Shown here: one piece after another, positions 46,533 to 56,142 of the stretch | How positions within the stretch are numbered: the first letter of the stretch is position 1 | Layout: every line of letters starts with the position of its first letter | Assembly (NCBI RefSeq): GCF_913020055.1 | Contig: NZ_CAJWCF010000009.1 | Location: 1-61,783, forward strand | From: an uncultured Paraglaciecola sp. | GTDB taxonomy: Bacteria; Pseudomonadota; Gammaproteobacteria; Enterobacterales; Alteromonadaceae | Direction of reading: 5' to 3' | Length of the DNA: 61,783 nucleotides | Translations under genes and position numbers: made by a program | Notes under the pieces: generated by a model | What the model saw: only the letters and a program-made list of their open reading frames with translations | Told to the model about the DNA's origin: nothing | The model's database searches: none

Positions 46533-49500
46533 TACACAATTCTTCAAGGTAACCGATAATTTTTGGAAAATTACACAAAGCAACGTATTCGTTAATTTGT
46601 GAGGTGACTTCCACAGGAAATAGATATTGGGTATGCAATTCTGCAAATTTATTTTTAAATCCAGATAGATAGCCAATTTCTGCCAATGAAATTAGTATTT
46701 TATATTGATGATTCGTAACCGGATTTTTTGAGTTGTTAGTTTGTTCAGCCGTGACACCTTGGTTTTCTACAGTTTCTGCATATTGCCATTGTATGTTAAT
46801 CAACTCCCCAACTTTTCCTAATAGTGCAATCAAATTAACAGGCTTGGCCATATATCCATTGTGAAAATGTTCGCCAGCCATATTACTTTGAGTATCACGG
46901 GCATTGGCTGAGACCATTAAAACAGGCATAACATAACCACGGTCTCGGACTTCTTTGACCATTTGCCAACCATCCATATTTGGCATTCTTACATCCATAA
47001 TAATTAGTGAAATTTGATATTCCGTTAGCATCTCCAACCCTTTAGCTGCATGTTCTGCTAGCAAAACCTCAAATCCTAAGGGCCTGAGAAGGTCTGCAAG
47101 TAATTGTCGTTGGTGTTGCTCATCGTCAACTACCAATATTGTTTTCGGCTCTTCCTTATAACCAATTGCTTTGGCTTGGGTGTATTCTGGTGCATTTTCA
47201 TTTTTATTTAATTCCACCAGCATTAATCTAAAATTAAAGGTAGATCCTTGTCCTAGAGTACTTTTAACGGTGATTTCTCCGCCCATCAACTCAGTTAATG
47301 AACGGGATATAGTTAATCCTAACCCCGCACCTCCAATCGCCTGAGTATGCGCATTTCTGACCTGTTCAAAAGGTTTAAATATAGACTCACGATCCTGTTC
47401 GGATATACCAATGCCAGTATCAATCACACTGAAGTTTGCGACCTGGTTACGGTAACTTATCTTTAATGTCACTGAGCCCCGCTCTGTGTATTTGATAGCA
47501 TTAGAAATGAGGTTAATTAATATCTGCCTGAAGCGTTGCTTATCCGTCGCTACATAATCTGGAAGGTTTGAACAAGGCTGATAAATAAATTCGATGTTTT
47601 TTTGTGCAGCCTTCATTTGAAACATATCAATCAGCTGCTGTAAAATCGCCTTTAAATTGATCTCATCACGTTGCAAGGTAAGCCTGCCCGCTTCGATTTT
47701 TGAGATTTCCAATAAACCTTCTATCAGATCAGCAAGATGCTCACCATTGCGTTTAACAATACCCAAAGTTTCACGTTGAGCCTGTGGAAAAGTGTCATCT
47801 TGACTGAGTAACTGGGCATAACCTAACATCACATTCAGTGGAGTTCTTAGCTCATGACTTAGCCCAGCTAGATAGCGACTTTTTGCTTCATTTGCCGTTT
47901 CGGCTTTTACTTTTGCATCTTGCAAGGCCAACGAGGTTTTTTCATGGGCGCTGCTTTCTTTCACCAATGCGTTGGCTAAGGAACGCAGCTCTTTAAGCGC
48001 CGAACGATTGCCAATACGCGCTAAAATAAACAACCAACTGACTACACCAATGATGATCAACAATAGGAAAAATATCTTAACCAACGTGGTAGCAAAGACT
48101 TGTTTAACAGCTACATCATCTACTGGTACCTGCAAATAAATCAAAAACAAAATACCCGCTCCTATTACACTCAAACTCAGTGTTACGCCTATAAATTGGG
48201 CCATTGGAGTGGTCATGACTCTGAGTAAATCGGTGGTCAAAAAACGTTGAAAGAAATGCTGAGATTGATTGGAAATAGTGCCTTCTGGCCGGCATTGGTC
48301 GCCGCAACGTACATCTAGAGAGCAACATAAAGAACAGATTGGCTTTTGATAAGCGGGGCAATAGGCCATGTCTTCATGGTCGAAGGTATTCTCACAGATA
48401 TGACAACGAGTACTTTGAATGATGGGAACCTGTTGATTGTCTACAAGATAAAAACGGCCTTTGGTTAAATAACCTATAAGAGGTACTGTAATAAAAGGTA
48501 ACCCACAAGCAATAAACGACCCTAAAGCCTTAGCGGTCTCACCATACCAACCAAAATGAGCAGTAAATCCACAAAAAGTGGCTATTAACATAGAACCTAC
48601 GCCAACAGGGTTAATATCATATAGACCTGAGCGTTTAAATTCGATGTGGGGTGGGCTTATTCCCAAAGGTTTATTGATTAATAGGTCAGCAGTTACTGAG
48701 CTTAACCAGGCCAAAACAATCACCGAATAGACCGACAACATGCTCTCAATTGTCTGATAAATACCTAGCTCCATGAGCAACAAAGCGATGGCAACATTAA
48801 ACACCATCCACACCACACGACCGGGATGATTGCGGGTAACACGGGAGAAAAAATTAGACCAAGCCAACGATCCAGCGTAAGCGTTGGCCACATTAATCTT
48901 AAGCTGCGATATCACCACAAACGTACAGGCCACAATTACCGCTAAGGTCGGGTTGTCGAATACTAGACTAAAGGCGAGGTTATACATGTGTGCCGGATCA
49001 TCCGCTAAGTCCACCGACACCCCCTGCGCTAAAGCAAAATAGGCTAAAAATGAACCTAAAAACAACTTTAAGGCACCAAATATAATCCAACCTGGACCTG
49101 CCAAAATAAGCGCTGTCCACCATCGCCATTGACCCTGTTTGGGCTTTTCTGGCAGAAAACGTAAAAAATCTACCTGCTCACCGATTTGTGCCACTAACGA
49201 CAACACTACAGCCGACGCACCGCCAAATAATAAAAGATTAAACCCTTGCCCTTGCTCTCCTGCTGCACCAGTGAATCCTAACCACTGCTGTAAATCGCTA
49301 TCAGGATGAGTGAAAACAAAATACAAAGGAGTCAGTTGTAATACCACCCAAAACGGTTGGCTCCACACCTGAAAACGACTGATATAGGCAATCCCATGGG
49401 TTACCAAAGGCAAGACCACTAACGCGCTGACAACGTAAGCTATGGATAAAGGCATACCAAATAAAATTTGCAGCGCCATAGACATAATGGCGGCTTCAAG

Positions 49501-49893
49501 AGCAAAAAAAATAAAGGTAAAGGACGCATAGATAAGTGAAGCAATCGTTGAACCAATATAACCAAAGCCTGCTCCACGGCTTAATAAATCAATATCGACA
49601 CCATATTTAGCCGCGTAATAACTGATGGGTAATCCGGTCAAAAACACCACAAAAATAACCGATAAAATTGCCCAGGCTGAATTAGCAAAACCAAAATTTA
49701 GAGTGATTGCCCCACCAATCGCCTCTAAAACCAGAAAAGACACTATTCCCAATGCTGTATTGGCTATGCGGCCTAAAGACCAAATACGTGCCCTTTTAGC
49801 GGTAAAACGTAAGGCAAAGTCCTCCATCATCTCGTTAGCAACAAGCTTGTTATAGGTTCTTCTTGTGGCCAGAATTTTTTTATTGGATTGCAT
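46525..49893 (-). CDS. NCS1-permease-linked hybrid sensor histidine kinase
   Basis: 1122 residues. Residues about 20-480 look like a nucleobase:cation symporter-1 (purine/cytosine permease) with about twelve helices, including the IGSTIASLIYASFTFIFFALE segment. Next is a cysteine-rich stretch (497-534: CHIC, then single Cys at 512, 520, 523, 524, 530, 534), likely metal-binding. Two more helices follow (563-590, 603-626). Then comes a HisKA domain with His680 (SHELRTPLN), an ATPase domain (NLISNAIKYTERG, DTGIGIS, GGAGLGLTIS) and a receiver (about 915-1030, Asp967 in IIMDVRMPNMDG). About 90 unassigned residues end it. It probably senses a nitrogen compound and partners the overlapping response regulator. 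Confidence 0.88.
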   Translation of the reverse strand: MQSNKKILATRRTYNKLVANEMMEDFALRFTAKRARIWSLGRIANTALGIVSFLVLEAIGGAITLNFGFANSAWAILSVIFVVFLTGLPISYYAAKYGVDIDLLSRGAGFGYIGSTIASLIYASFTFIFFALEAAIMSMALQILFGMPLSIAYVVSALVVLPLVTHGIAYISRFQVWSQPFWVVLQLTPLYFVFTHPDSDLQQWLGFTGAAGEQGQGFNLLLFGGASAVVLSLVAQIGEQVDFLRFLPEKPKQGQWRWWTALILAGPGWIIFGALKLFLGSFLAYFALAQGVSVDLADDPAHMYNLAFSLVFDNPTLAVIVACTFVVISQLKINVANAYAGSLAWSNFFSRVTRNHPGRVVWMVFNVAIALLLMELGIYQTIESMLSVYSVIVLAWLSSVTADLLINKPLGISPPHIEFKRSGLYDINPVGVGSMLIATFCGFTAHFGWYGETAKALGSFIACGLPFITVPLIGYLTKGRFYLVDNQQVPIIQSTRCHICENTFDHEDMAYCPAYQKPICSLCCSLDVRCGDQCRPEGTISNQSQHFFQRFLTTDLLRVMTTPMAQFIGVTLSLSVIGAGILFLIYLQVPVDDVAVKQVFATTLVKIFFLLLIIIGVVSWLFILARIGNRSALKELRSLANALVKESSAHEKTSLALQDAKVKAETANEAKSRYLAGLSHELRTPLNVMLGYAQLLSQDDTFPQAQRETLGIVKRNGEHLADLIEGLLEISKIEAGRLTLQRDEINLKAILQQLIDMFQMKAAQKNIEFIYQPCSNLPDYVATDKQRFRQILINLISNAIKYTERGSVTLKISYRNQVANFSVIDTGIGISEQDRESIFKPFEQVRNAHTQAIGGAGLGLTISRSLTELMGGEITVKSTLGQGSTFNFRLMLVELNKNENAPEYTQAKAIGYKEEPKTILVVDDEQHQRQLLADLLRPLGFEVLLAEHAAKGLEMLTEYQISLIIMDVRMPNMDGWQMVKEVRDRGYVMPVLMVSANARDTQSNMAGEHFHNGYMAKPVNLIALLGKVGELINIQWQYAETVENQGVTAEQTNNSKNPVTNHQYKILISLAEIGYLSGFKNKFAELHTQYLFPVEVTSQINEYVALCNFPKIIGYLEELCNE

Positions 49894-49924
49894 GAAGGGG
49901 GTTTTTTATCTCAAGCGTGGCGGC

Positions 49925-49941
49925 GATAAGTGCAACTTATC
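49925..49941. promoter_or_regulatory. Inverted repeat upstream of the kinase gene
   Basis: GATAAGT-GCA-ACTTATC, a perfect inverted repeat 31 bases ahead of the kinase start. It shares the GATAA half-site with the repeat at 50089 in front of the porin gene. Candidate regulator site. Confidence 0.45.
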
Positions 49942-50088
49942 TATACACAGGTTATTTAAAGTCTACACAACTTCAAAGCGCAGGAATATGCGTAGTTTGA
50001 CGTAGTCCATTGCGCACTTCTGCCCATATTTGTTGTTGACCAAAGCATAGATACTTAACACCGCTACAAAAAACCTAGCAGTTGCAGA

Positions 50089-50110
50089 GTTATCACTCAA
50101 AAAAGATAAC
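50089..50110. promoter_or_regulatory. Inverted repeat upstream of the porin gene
   Basis: GTTATC-N10-GATAAC, a perfect inverted repeat 41 bases ahead of the porin start in the divergent region between the kinase and porin genes. Candidate binding site for the local response regulator. Confidence 0.45.
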
Positions 50111-50151
50111 CCAAACTCAATTTTAAACTTTAAAACACTTGGAATATACAT

Positions 50152-51084
50152 ATGAAATTTTGCACTAAATTCACGCCTGTAGCAGCTGCTCTGTTACTAG
50201 GCACAATAACTGCCGCACAAGCTGAATTGTCAGCAGACAACCTAAGTGTTAGTGGTTTTATTGATATGTCTTACTTATCTATCGGTGTAGATGGAGCGGG
50301 TTCGACTCATGATTCTGGCATTGATCAGGTTGAATTAAATTTTGCTTATGATTTTGGCAATAAATTAACCGCGACTGTTGATGTTGAATACCAAAACGCC
50401 GCTGAAGGAGTAGATGTTGAGCAAGCCTTTATTTCTTACGCCATATCCGACAACTTTAGTATCAAAGCAGGTCGTTTTTTAAGTTATTCAGGCTGGGAAA
50501 CAGAAGAGCCTACTGGATTGTTCCAGTACTCAGGTACAGGTTATGCCCAGTATTTCTACGGCTACTATCAACAAGGCGTGTCTGCATTATATAGCGGTGA
50601 CAAATTTGCAGTCGCAGTATCTGTAGTTAACGATTTAGCAGGCCCTCAATCAACAGATACAGAGCATCCAGGCATTGAAACTATGGTGGCCTTTATGCCT
50701 ACTGAAAACTTTACAGTTAAAGGTTTTTACTCTGTAGATGGCGATACTAAGATGATTAACACTTGGGCTGCTTACTCAGCTGATGCTTTAACCTTAGCAG
50801 TTGAATACAACTCATCGGAAGATACAGCTTTCGCCGGAAGTGAAGCTGATGGTTTTCTATTGATGGCTAATTACGCTTTCGATTCTTTTGGCCTAACCGC
50901 TCGTTACCACGATTATGAAGTTGAAGATGCCACTGGCGCTTCTTTTGAAGATGCGTCTGGTATCACCATTTCCCCAAGCTTCTCTGTAAACGACAACTTA
51001 TTAATGGTTTTTGAATACCGAATGGATGAAATAAACGACGTAGATGTTAACTACTTAGCCGTTGAAGCCCTTATCACCTTTTAA
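50152..51084 (+). CDS. Outer membrane beta-barrel porin of the urea region
   Basis: 310 residues with a signal peptide (VAAALLLGTITAAQA). The mature part is made of alternating aromatic/hydrophobic strands (for example SVSGFIDMSYLSIG, DQVELNFAYDFG, LTATVDVEYQNA) and ends in Phe, the usual barrel-assembly signal. This is a porin-like barrel of unnamed specificity. It is the first gene of the rightward series, 57 bases ahead of urtA, so it may carry urea or short amides through the outer membrane. That substrate is inferred from context only. Confidence 0.8.
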   Translation: MKFCTKFTPVAAALLLGTITAAQAELSADNLSVSGFIDMSYLSIGVDGAGSTHDSGIDQVELNFAYDFGNKLTATVDVEYQNAAEGVDVEQAFISYAISDNFSIKAGRFLSYSGWETEEPTGLFQYSGTGYAQYFYGYYQQGVSALYSGDKFAVAVSVVNDLAGPQSTDTEHPGIETMVAFMPTENFTVKGFYSVDGDTKMINTWAAYSADALTLAVEYNSSEDTAFAGSEADGFLLMANYAFDSFGLTARYHDYEVEDATGASFEDASGITISPSFSVNDNLLMVFEYRMDEINDVDVNYLAVEALITF

Positions 51085-51141
51085 ATCGGATTCTTTTACG
51101 TTTATTCAAAATAAAAACGACAATCTAAATAGGAAAAAGTC

Positions 51142-52425
51142 ATGAAATTTACAAAACTCATAGTTGCTAGCTCAATCATTGCTAGCAGCTTAGTTACACA
51201 AGTATCCATCGCTGCTGACACCATCAAAGTAGGTGTCCTACATTCTTTATCAGGCACCATGGCCATCAGTGAAACCACACTGAAAGACACTGTGTTAATG
51301 ATGATTGAAGAACAAAACAAAAAGGGCGGAGTACTAGGTAAAATGCTTGAGCCTGTAGTGGTTGACCCTGCATCAAATTGGCCATTATTTGCAGAAAAAA
51401 CCCGTGAATTATTAGCCAAAGACAAAGTAGACGTCATTTTTGGTTGCTGGACTTCAGTATCGCGTAAGTCAGCATTACCAGTGCTCGAAGAGCTTAATGG
51501 TTTATTGTTTTACCCAGTACAATACGAAGGCGAAGAGTCTTCTAAAAATGTTTTTTACACGGGCGCAGCGCCTAACCAACAAGCCATTCCAGCTGTTGAC
51601 TATTTGATGAATGATATAGGTGCGACTCGTTGGGTATTAGCAGGGACAGATTATGTTTACCCGCGTACCACCAACAAAATTCTTGAAGCTTACCTATTAG
51701 CAAAAGGCGTGAAAGCTGAAGACATCATGATCAACTACACACCTTTCGGTCACTCTGATTGGCAGGGCATAGTGTCAGATATCAAAAAGTTTGGTTCACA
51801 AGGCAAGAAAACTGCTGTGGTATCAACTATCAACGGTGATGCCAACATTCCTTTCTATAAAGAACTGGGCAACCAAGGGATTTCTGCAGAAGATATTCCA
51901 GTCGTAGCTTTCTCAGTCGGTGAAGAAGAATTATCTGGTTTCGACACTAAACCTTTAGTAGGTCACTTAGCCGCTTGGAATTATTTCCAAAGTGTTGAAT
52001 CTGAAAGCAACGATGCCTTTATTGCACAATGGAAAAAGTATATTGGGGACGACAAACGCGTCACTAATGATCCAATGGAAGCGACTTATATCGGTTTTGA
52101 AATGTGGGTAAAAGCAGTAGAAAAAGCCGGTACAACAGACGTAGATGCGGTTGAACAAGCTATGATTGGTGTGGCTGTGCCTAACTTAACTGGTGGTACT
52201 GCCGTCATGAATGCTAACCATCACCTATCTAAGCCAGTCCTTATTGGTGAAATCCAAGAAGATGGTCAATTCGAAGTGGTATGGGAAACCCCAGACACAG
52301 TAATTGGTGATGCTTGGTCAGACTTTTTACCTAGCTCTAAAAATCTAGTTTCTGATTGGACGGCTCCCGTTAGTTGTGGAAACTTTGATGTCAAAACAGC
52401 CAAATGTTCAGGTCAAAATTTCTAA
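51142..52425 (+). CDS. urtA: Urea ABC transporter substrate-binding protein
   Basis: 427 residues with a signal peptide (IIASSLVTQVSIAA). Family signature in IKVGVLHSLSGTMAISETTLKD and VIFGCWTSVSRKSALPVLEELNGLLFYPVQYEGEE, characteristic of UrtA rather than of the amino-acid LivJ group, with WNYFQS near residue 275. It captures urea in the periplasm for UrtBCDE. AGGA precedes the ATG. The adjacent urease operon confirms the substrate. Confidence 0.95.
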   Translation: MKFTKLIVASSIIASSLVTQVSIAADTIKVGVLHSLSGTMAISETTLKDTVLMMIEEQNKKGGVLGKMLEPVVVDPASNWPLFAEKTRELLAKDKVDVIFGCWTSVSRKSALPVLEELNGLLFYPVQYEGEESSKNVFYTGAAPNQQAIPAVDYLMNDIGATRWVLAGTDYVYPRTTNKILEAYLLAKGVKAEDIMINYTPFGHSDWQGIVSDIKKFGSQGKKTAVVSTINGDANIPFYKELGNQGISAEDIPVVAFSVGEEELSGFDTKPLVGHLAAWNYFQSVESESNDAFIAQWKKYIGDDKRVTNDPMEATYIGFEMWVKAVEKAGTTDVDAVEQAMIGVAVPNLTGGTAVMNANHHLSKPVLIGEIQEDGQFEVVWETPDTVIGDAWSDFLPSSKNLVSDWTAPVSCGNFDVKTAKCSGQNF

Positions 52426-52552
52426 GGTTTATGTCTAAGGACGGTGACTGATAATTTTTAATTAATACAGTCCCTAGTTGTTCGGCTTCTCGTTTTTTCA
52501 GGGGAAGTCGAACTTTTTTAGTTCATACCAAACACCTAGCAAGGAACAGGTA

Positions 52553-54190
52553 ATGCACCGAATATTTTTATTAATGCTGTTATTGGTCATTTCTGCACAA
52601 AGTGATGCGTTGCAAACAGACATAGATGTTGAAGCCAATTCAGAATTGCGCGCTTTGGTTAATCAGCTACCCAACACCAAACTGCGTAAAATGGCGCCGC
52701 TCTTAGAGAAAATATCCCAAACAAAACAGCCGCAAACTCGTAATTTATTACAATTCATGCTCGACGGTGAGCTATATTTCTTGAAGTCTAATAAACAAGT
52801 TGTTCGAGCTCAGGTTGCTGAAAATAAGCTTTATCAATTAACCGATGTATTGACCCAACAATCGCTTACAGATGTCAAAAAATCTAAGCTATCTAAAATC
52901 AAAACCAATAACAAATTACGCAGCAGTTTGCGCAGTGTCATTGCCAAAATAGACTTAACTGACGCTAACAAACAAATTCGGCTAAAAGCCGTGCAGCAAT
53001 TACTCAGCTCTCCAAGCAAAGAATCCGCAGCTATCATCACCGAGTTGATCAACCACGAAAAAGACCAAGACGTGAAAACGCTGATGTCCACTACCTTATC
53101 CCTGCAGCAACTTAAGGCTGGTAAATTTGAACAAAAAATTGAGGCGTTAGAGCAACTCAGTGGTTCATTGGAGCCGACAGTCAAAAATGAAGTGGTTCGT
53201 TTATTAGCAAACCTGCCTGAAAAAGAATTAACAACGCAGCAGCAAACTCTTAAAGACGCTTTAAGCCACACTTTGGATGAAATTGAAAATAGTGCCAGCT
53301 TCTATAGCGCAGTAGAAACCGTGTTTTTTGGCCTAAGTCTAGGCTCAGTATTGCTATTAGCAGCCATAGGGCTCGCCATTACCTTTGGAGTAATGGGGGT
53401 AATCAATATGGCCCACGGCGAAATGATCATGTTAGGCGCTTATACCACTTACGTTATTCAATTAGCCTTTCCCTCAATAATTGAATATTCATTACTCATT
53501 GCAATACCCGCGGCATTTTTGGTGTCGGGCAGTGTAGGCATCCTTATCGAGCGTGGGGTAATACGCTTTTTAAAAGGTCGACCTCTTGAAACACTGCTGG
53601 CAACTTTCGGCATAAGTCTGATTTTGCAGCAACTGGTTAGAACTATTTTCTCACCGCTTAATCGCCAAGTCATTAGCCCTGAATGGATGAGTGGTTCATG
53701 GCAAATAAACCCTATTTTTTCTCTCACTTTTAATCGTTTATACATCATTCTATTTTCTATTTTTGTGTTTATTTCATTGTTGATGATCCTTAAAAAAACT
53801 TCCCTAGGATTACATGTGCGTGCTGTTTCCCAAAACCGTGATATGGCTAGGGCATTGAGTATTAAAAGTGATTGGGTAGATGCGATTACTTTTGGTCTTG
53901 GCTCGGGCATTGCCGGAGTAGCCGGCGTGGTTTTAAGCCAATTAACCAACGTTGGGCCTAACTTAGGTCAGGCCTATATCATCGATTCATTCTTGGTAGT
54001 GGTGTTTGGTGGGGTAGGCAATTTATGGGGCACTTTGGTGGCAGCCATGTCACTTGGCTTGACTAACAAATTCCTTGAGCCCCTAACAGGCTCAGTATTA
54101 GCCAATATCATTGTTCTAGTTGGTTTGGTGTTGTTCATTCAAAAACGTCCCAAAGGACTATTTCCACAAAAAGGGCGGTCTGCAGACTAA
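52553..54190 (+). CDS. urtB: Urea ABC transporter permease UrtB
   Basis: 545 residues from the ATG at 52553, preceded by AAGGAACAGG; upstream in-frame starts lack support. A signal peptide (FLLMLLLVISAQSDA) and a helical periplasmic extension of about 220 residues come first, a known feature of many UrtB proteins. The LivH-like permease domain then runs from about residue 245 with GVMGVINMAHGEMIMLGAYT and LNRQVISPEW. The stop overlaps the urtC start (TAATG). Confidence 0.94.
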   Translation: MHRIFLLMLLLVISAQSDALQTDIDVEANSELRALVNQLPNTKLRKMAPLLEKISQTKQPQTRNLLQFMLDGELYFLKSNKQVVRAQVAENKLYQLTDVLTQQSLTDVKKSKLSKIKTNNKLRSSLRSVIAKIDLTDANKQIRLKAVQQLLSSPSKESAAIITELINHEKDQDVKTLMSTTLSLQQLKAGKFEQKIEALEQLSGSLEPTVKNEVVRLLANLPEKELTTQQQTLKDALSHTLDEIENSASFYSAVETVFFGLSLGSVLLLAAIGLAITFGVMGVINMAHGEMIMLGAYTTYVIQLAFPSIIEYSLLIAIPAAFLVSGSVGILIERGVIRFLKGRPLETLLATFGISLILQQLVRTIFSPLNRQVISPEWMSGSWQINPIFSLTFNRLYIILFSIFVFISLLMILKKTSLGLHVRAVSQNRDMARALSIKSDWVDAITFGLGSGIAGVAGVVLSQLTNVGPNLGQAYIIDSFLVVVFGGVGNLWGTLVAAMSLGLTNKFLEPLTGSVLANIIVLVGLVLFIQKRPKGLFPQKGRSAD

Positions 54191-55335
54191 TGAATACCTC
54201 TATCACTGAAGACAGCAAACAAACGTCACTGTTTCAAAGTAAAGATCCACTACATCTTACTATTGGCCTGTTATTTATCACCACTTTACTAGTGACCTTA
54301 GGTAATTTGATTTTTCCTGAGTCATCCGCTCTACATGTGAGCGATTATACCGTTAGCTTATTAGGCAAATATCTATGTTATGCCTTGCTTGCTTTAGCCG
54401 TTGACTTAGTCTGGGGGTATTGCGGAATTTTAAGCTTAGGACATGGTGCATTTTTTACCTTAGGCGGATATGCCATGGGCATGTACCTCATGCGTCAGAT
54501 TGGTGATCGTGGGGTTTATGGCAATCCTGAATTACCCGACTTTATGGTCTTTCTAAACTGGACAGAATTACCTTGGTTTTGGGTAGGATCAGACAGCATA
54601 GTTTGGATGGTATGTATGGTGTTTTTGGGCCCAGGGTTGTTGGCCTTCATTTTTGGTAGTTTAGCGTTTCGCTCGCGGGTGAGCGGGGTTTACCTATCCA
54701 TTATGACCCAAGCGATGACCTACGCATTAATGTTAGCCTTTTTCCGCAACGAAATGGGATTTGGTGGTAACAATGGCCTCACCGACTTTAAAGAAATCTT
54801 TGGCTTCTCGTTACAATCACCTAGCACTAAATTGGGTCTGTTTATTGCCACGGCTATTGCCTTAGGGTTAGCTTATTGTGTTTGTCATTTTATCGTTAAA
54901 TCAAAAATGGGCCGAGTGGTGACTGCCATTCGTGATTCTGAAAACCGGGTACGGTTTGTGGGGTATAAACCCGAACACTATAAAGTATGGATATTTGTTG
55001 TATCTGCCATGTTAGCCGGCCTAGCAGGCGCGTTATACGTACCGCAAGTGGGCATCATAAATCCCGGTGAGTTCTCTCCTCTCAACTCAATAGAAATGGT
55101 TATCTGGGTAGCGGTTGGTGGCAGAAATTCTCTATACGGCGCAATTATCGGCGCAATTATTGTTAGCTACGCTAAGACGCGTTTTACTGCCATTATGCCC
55201 GAAGCTTGGTTATTTGCCCTCGGCGGATTATTTGTATTAGTGACCTTATTGCTACCTAAAGGCATTGCAGGGTTAATACCTAGTATCAAACAGAAATTTG
55301 CTAAAACAGCTGACCCAGTGGAGGCAAAATCATGA
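54190..55335 (+). CDS. urtC: Urea ABC transporter permease UrtC
   Basis: 381 residues, LivM-like, with about ten helices. Conserved pieces are WGYCGILSLGHGAFFTLGGYAMGMYLM, MTQAMTYALMLAFFRNEMGFGGNNGLTDF and VGRNSLYGAIIGA-like GGRNSLYGAIIGAIIV. With UrtB it forms the membrane channel. Overlaps urtB by 1 base and urtD by 4 bases. Confidence 0.95.
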   Translation: MNTSITEDSKQTSLFQSKDPLHLTIGLLFITTLLVTLGNLIFPESSALHVSDYTVSLLGKYLCYALLALAVDLVWGYCGILSLGHGAFFTLGGYAMGMYLMRQIGDRGVYGNPELPDFMVFLNWTELPWFWVGSDSIVWMVCMVFLGPGLLAFIFGSLAFRSRVSGVYLSIMTQAMTYALMLAFFRNEMGFGGNNGLTDFKEIFGFSLQSPSTKLGLFIATAIALGLAYCVCHFIVKSKMGRVVTAIRDSENRVRFVGYKPEHYKVWIFVVSAMLAGLAGALYVPQVGIINPGEFSPLNSIEMVIWVAVGGRNSLYGAIIGAIIVSYAKTRFTAIMPEAWLFALGGLFVLVTLLLPKGIAGLIPSIKQKFAKTADPVEAKS

Positions 55336-56141
55336 GTATTGATAAAGCAGGATCTCCATTGACGGCTAGTGAAAACATTGTTCCCGATACTCGCCACGGA
55401 GTCATTTTATATGTAGAAGACGTCAATCTAAGTTTTGATGGTTTTAAAGCACTGAACAACCTAAACCTATACATTAATGACGGCGAATTGCGCTGCTTAA
55501 TTGGCGCAAATGGAGCAGGTAAAACCACGTTAATGGACGTTATTACGGGCAAAATCCGCCCCGATACTGGCAAGGTGAACTTCGGACAAAAAGTCGATTT
55601 ATTACAATTAGATGAGTCTGAAATTGCTAGGGCCGGCATTGGCCGTAAATTTCAAAAACCCACAGTATTTGAAGAATTATCGGTGTTTGAAAATATTGAA
55701 CTCAGCCTAACAGGTGACAAAGGTATTTGGACCACTTTATTTCACAAGTTAAGTGGCGAACAAAAAGATCGCATCGGCGAAATACTATACACCATTGGCT
55801 TGGTTGCTGAATGCCACTATCCTGCGGGAAGATTATCTCACGGGCAAAAACAATGGCTAGAAATCGGTATGTTACTCGCGGCCAAACCAAGGGTATTACT
55901 GGTGGATGAACCCGTCGCGGGCATGACAGGCCAAGAAACCGAGCGCACTGCGGAATTACTGACCTCTTTAGCAGGCGAACATTCAGTAGTGGTGGTAGAG
56001 CACGATATGGCTTTTGTGCGCTCCATCGCCAAAAAGGTATCGGTATTGCATCAAGGTTCAGTATTGGCAGAAGGTTCAATGACAGAAATTCAAGCCAATC
56101 CCGATGTTATCCGGGTGTATTTAGGTGAGGAGCAGGGCTAG
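55332..56141 (+). CDS. urtD: Urea ABC transporter ATPase UrtD
   Basis: 269 residues. Walker A GANGAGKTTL (about residue 58), ABC signature LSHGQKQWLEIGMLLA, Walker B VLLVDEPVAGM and the switch His in VVVEHDMAF. LivG-like ATPase of the urea importer. A leading 25-residue extension precedes the ATPase fold. Starts inside the end of urtC (4-base overlap). Confidence 0.95.
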   Translation: MSIDKAGSPLTASENIVPDTRHGVILYVEDVNLSFDGFKALNNLNLYINDGELRCLIGANGAGKTTLMDVITGKIRPDTGKVNFGQKVDLLQLDESEIARAGIGRKFQKPTVFEELSVFENIELSLTGDKGIWTTLFHKLSGEQKDRIGEILYTIGLVAECHYPAGRLSHGQKQWLEIGMLLAAKPRVLLVDEPVAGMTGQETERTAELLTSLAGEHSVVVVEHDMAFVRSIAKKVSVLHQGSVLAEGSMTEIQANPDVIRVYLGEEQG

Positions 56142-56142
56142 T

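Noticed and set aside
52834..53949. Two long minus-strand frames antisense to urtB
   Set aside because: Opposite a well-supported urtB, and the translations have no recognisable domain.
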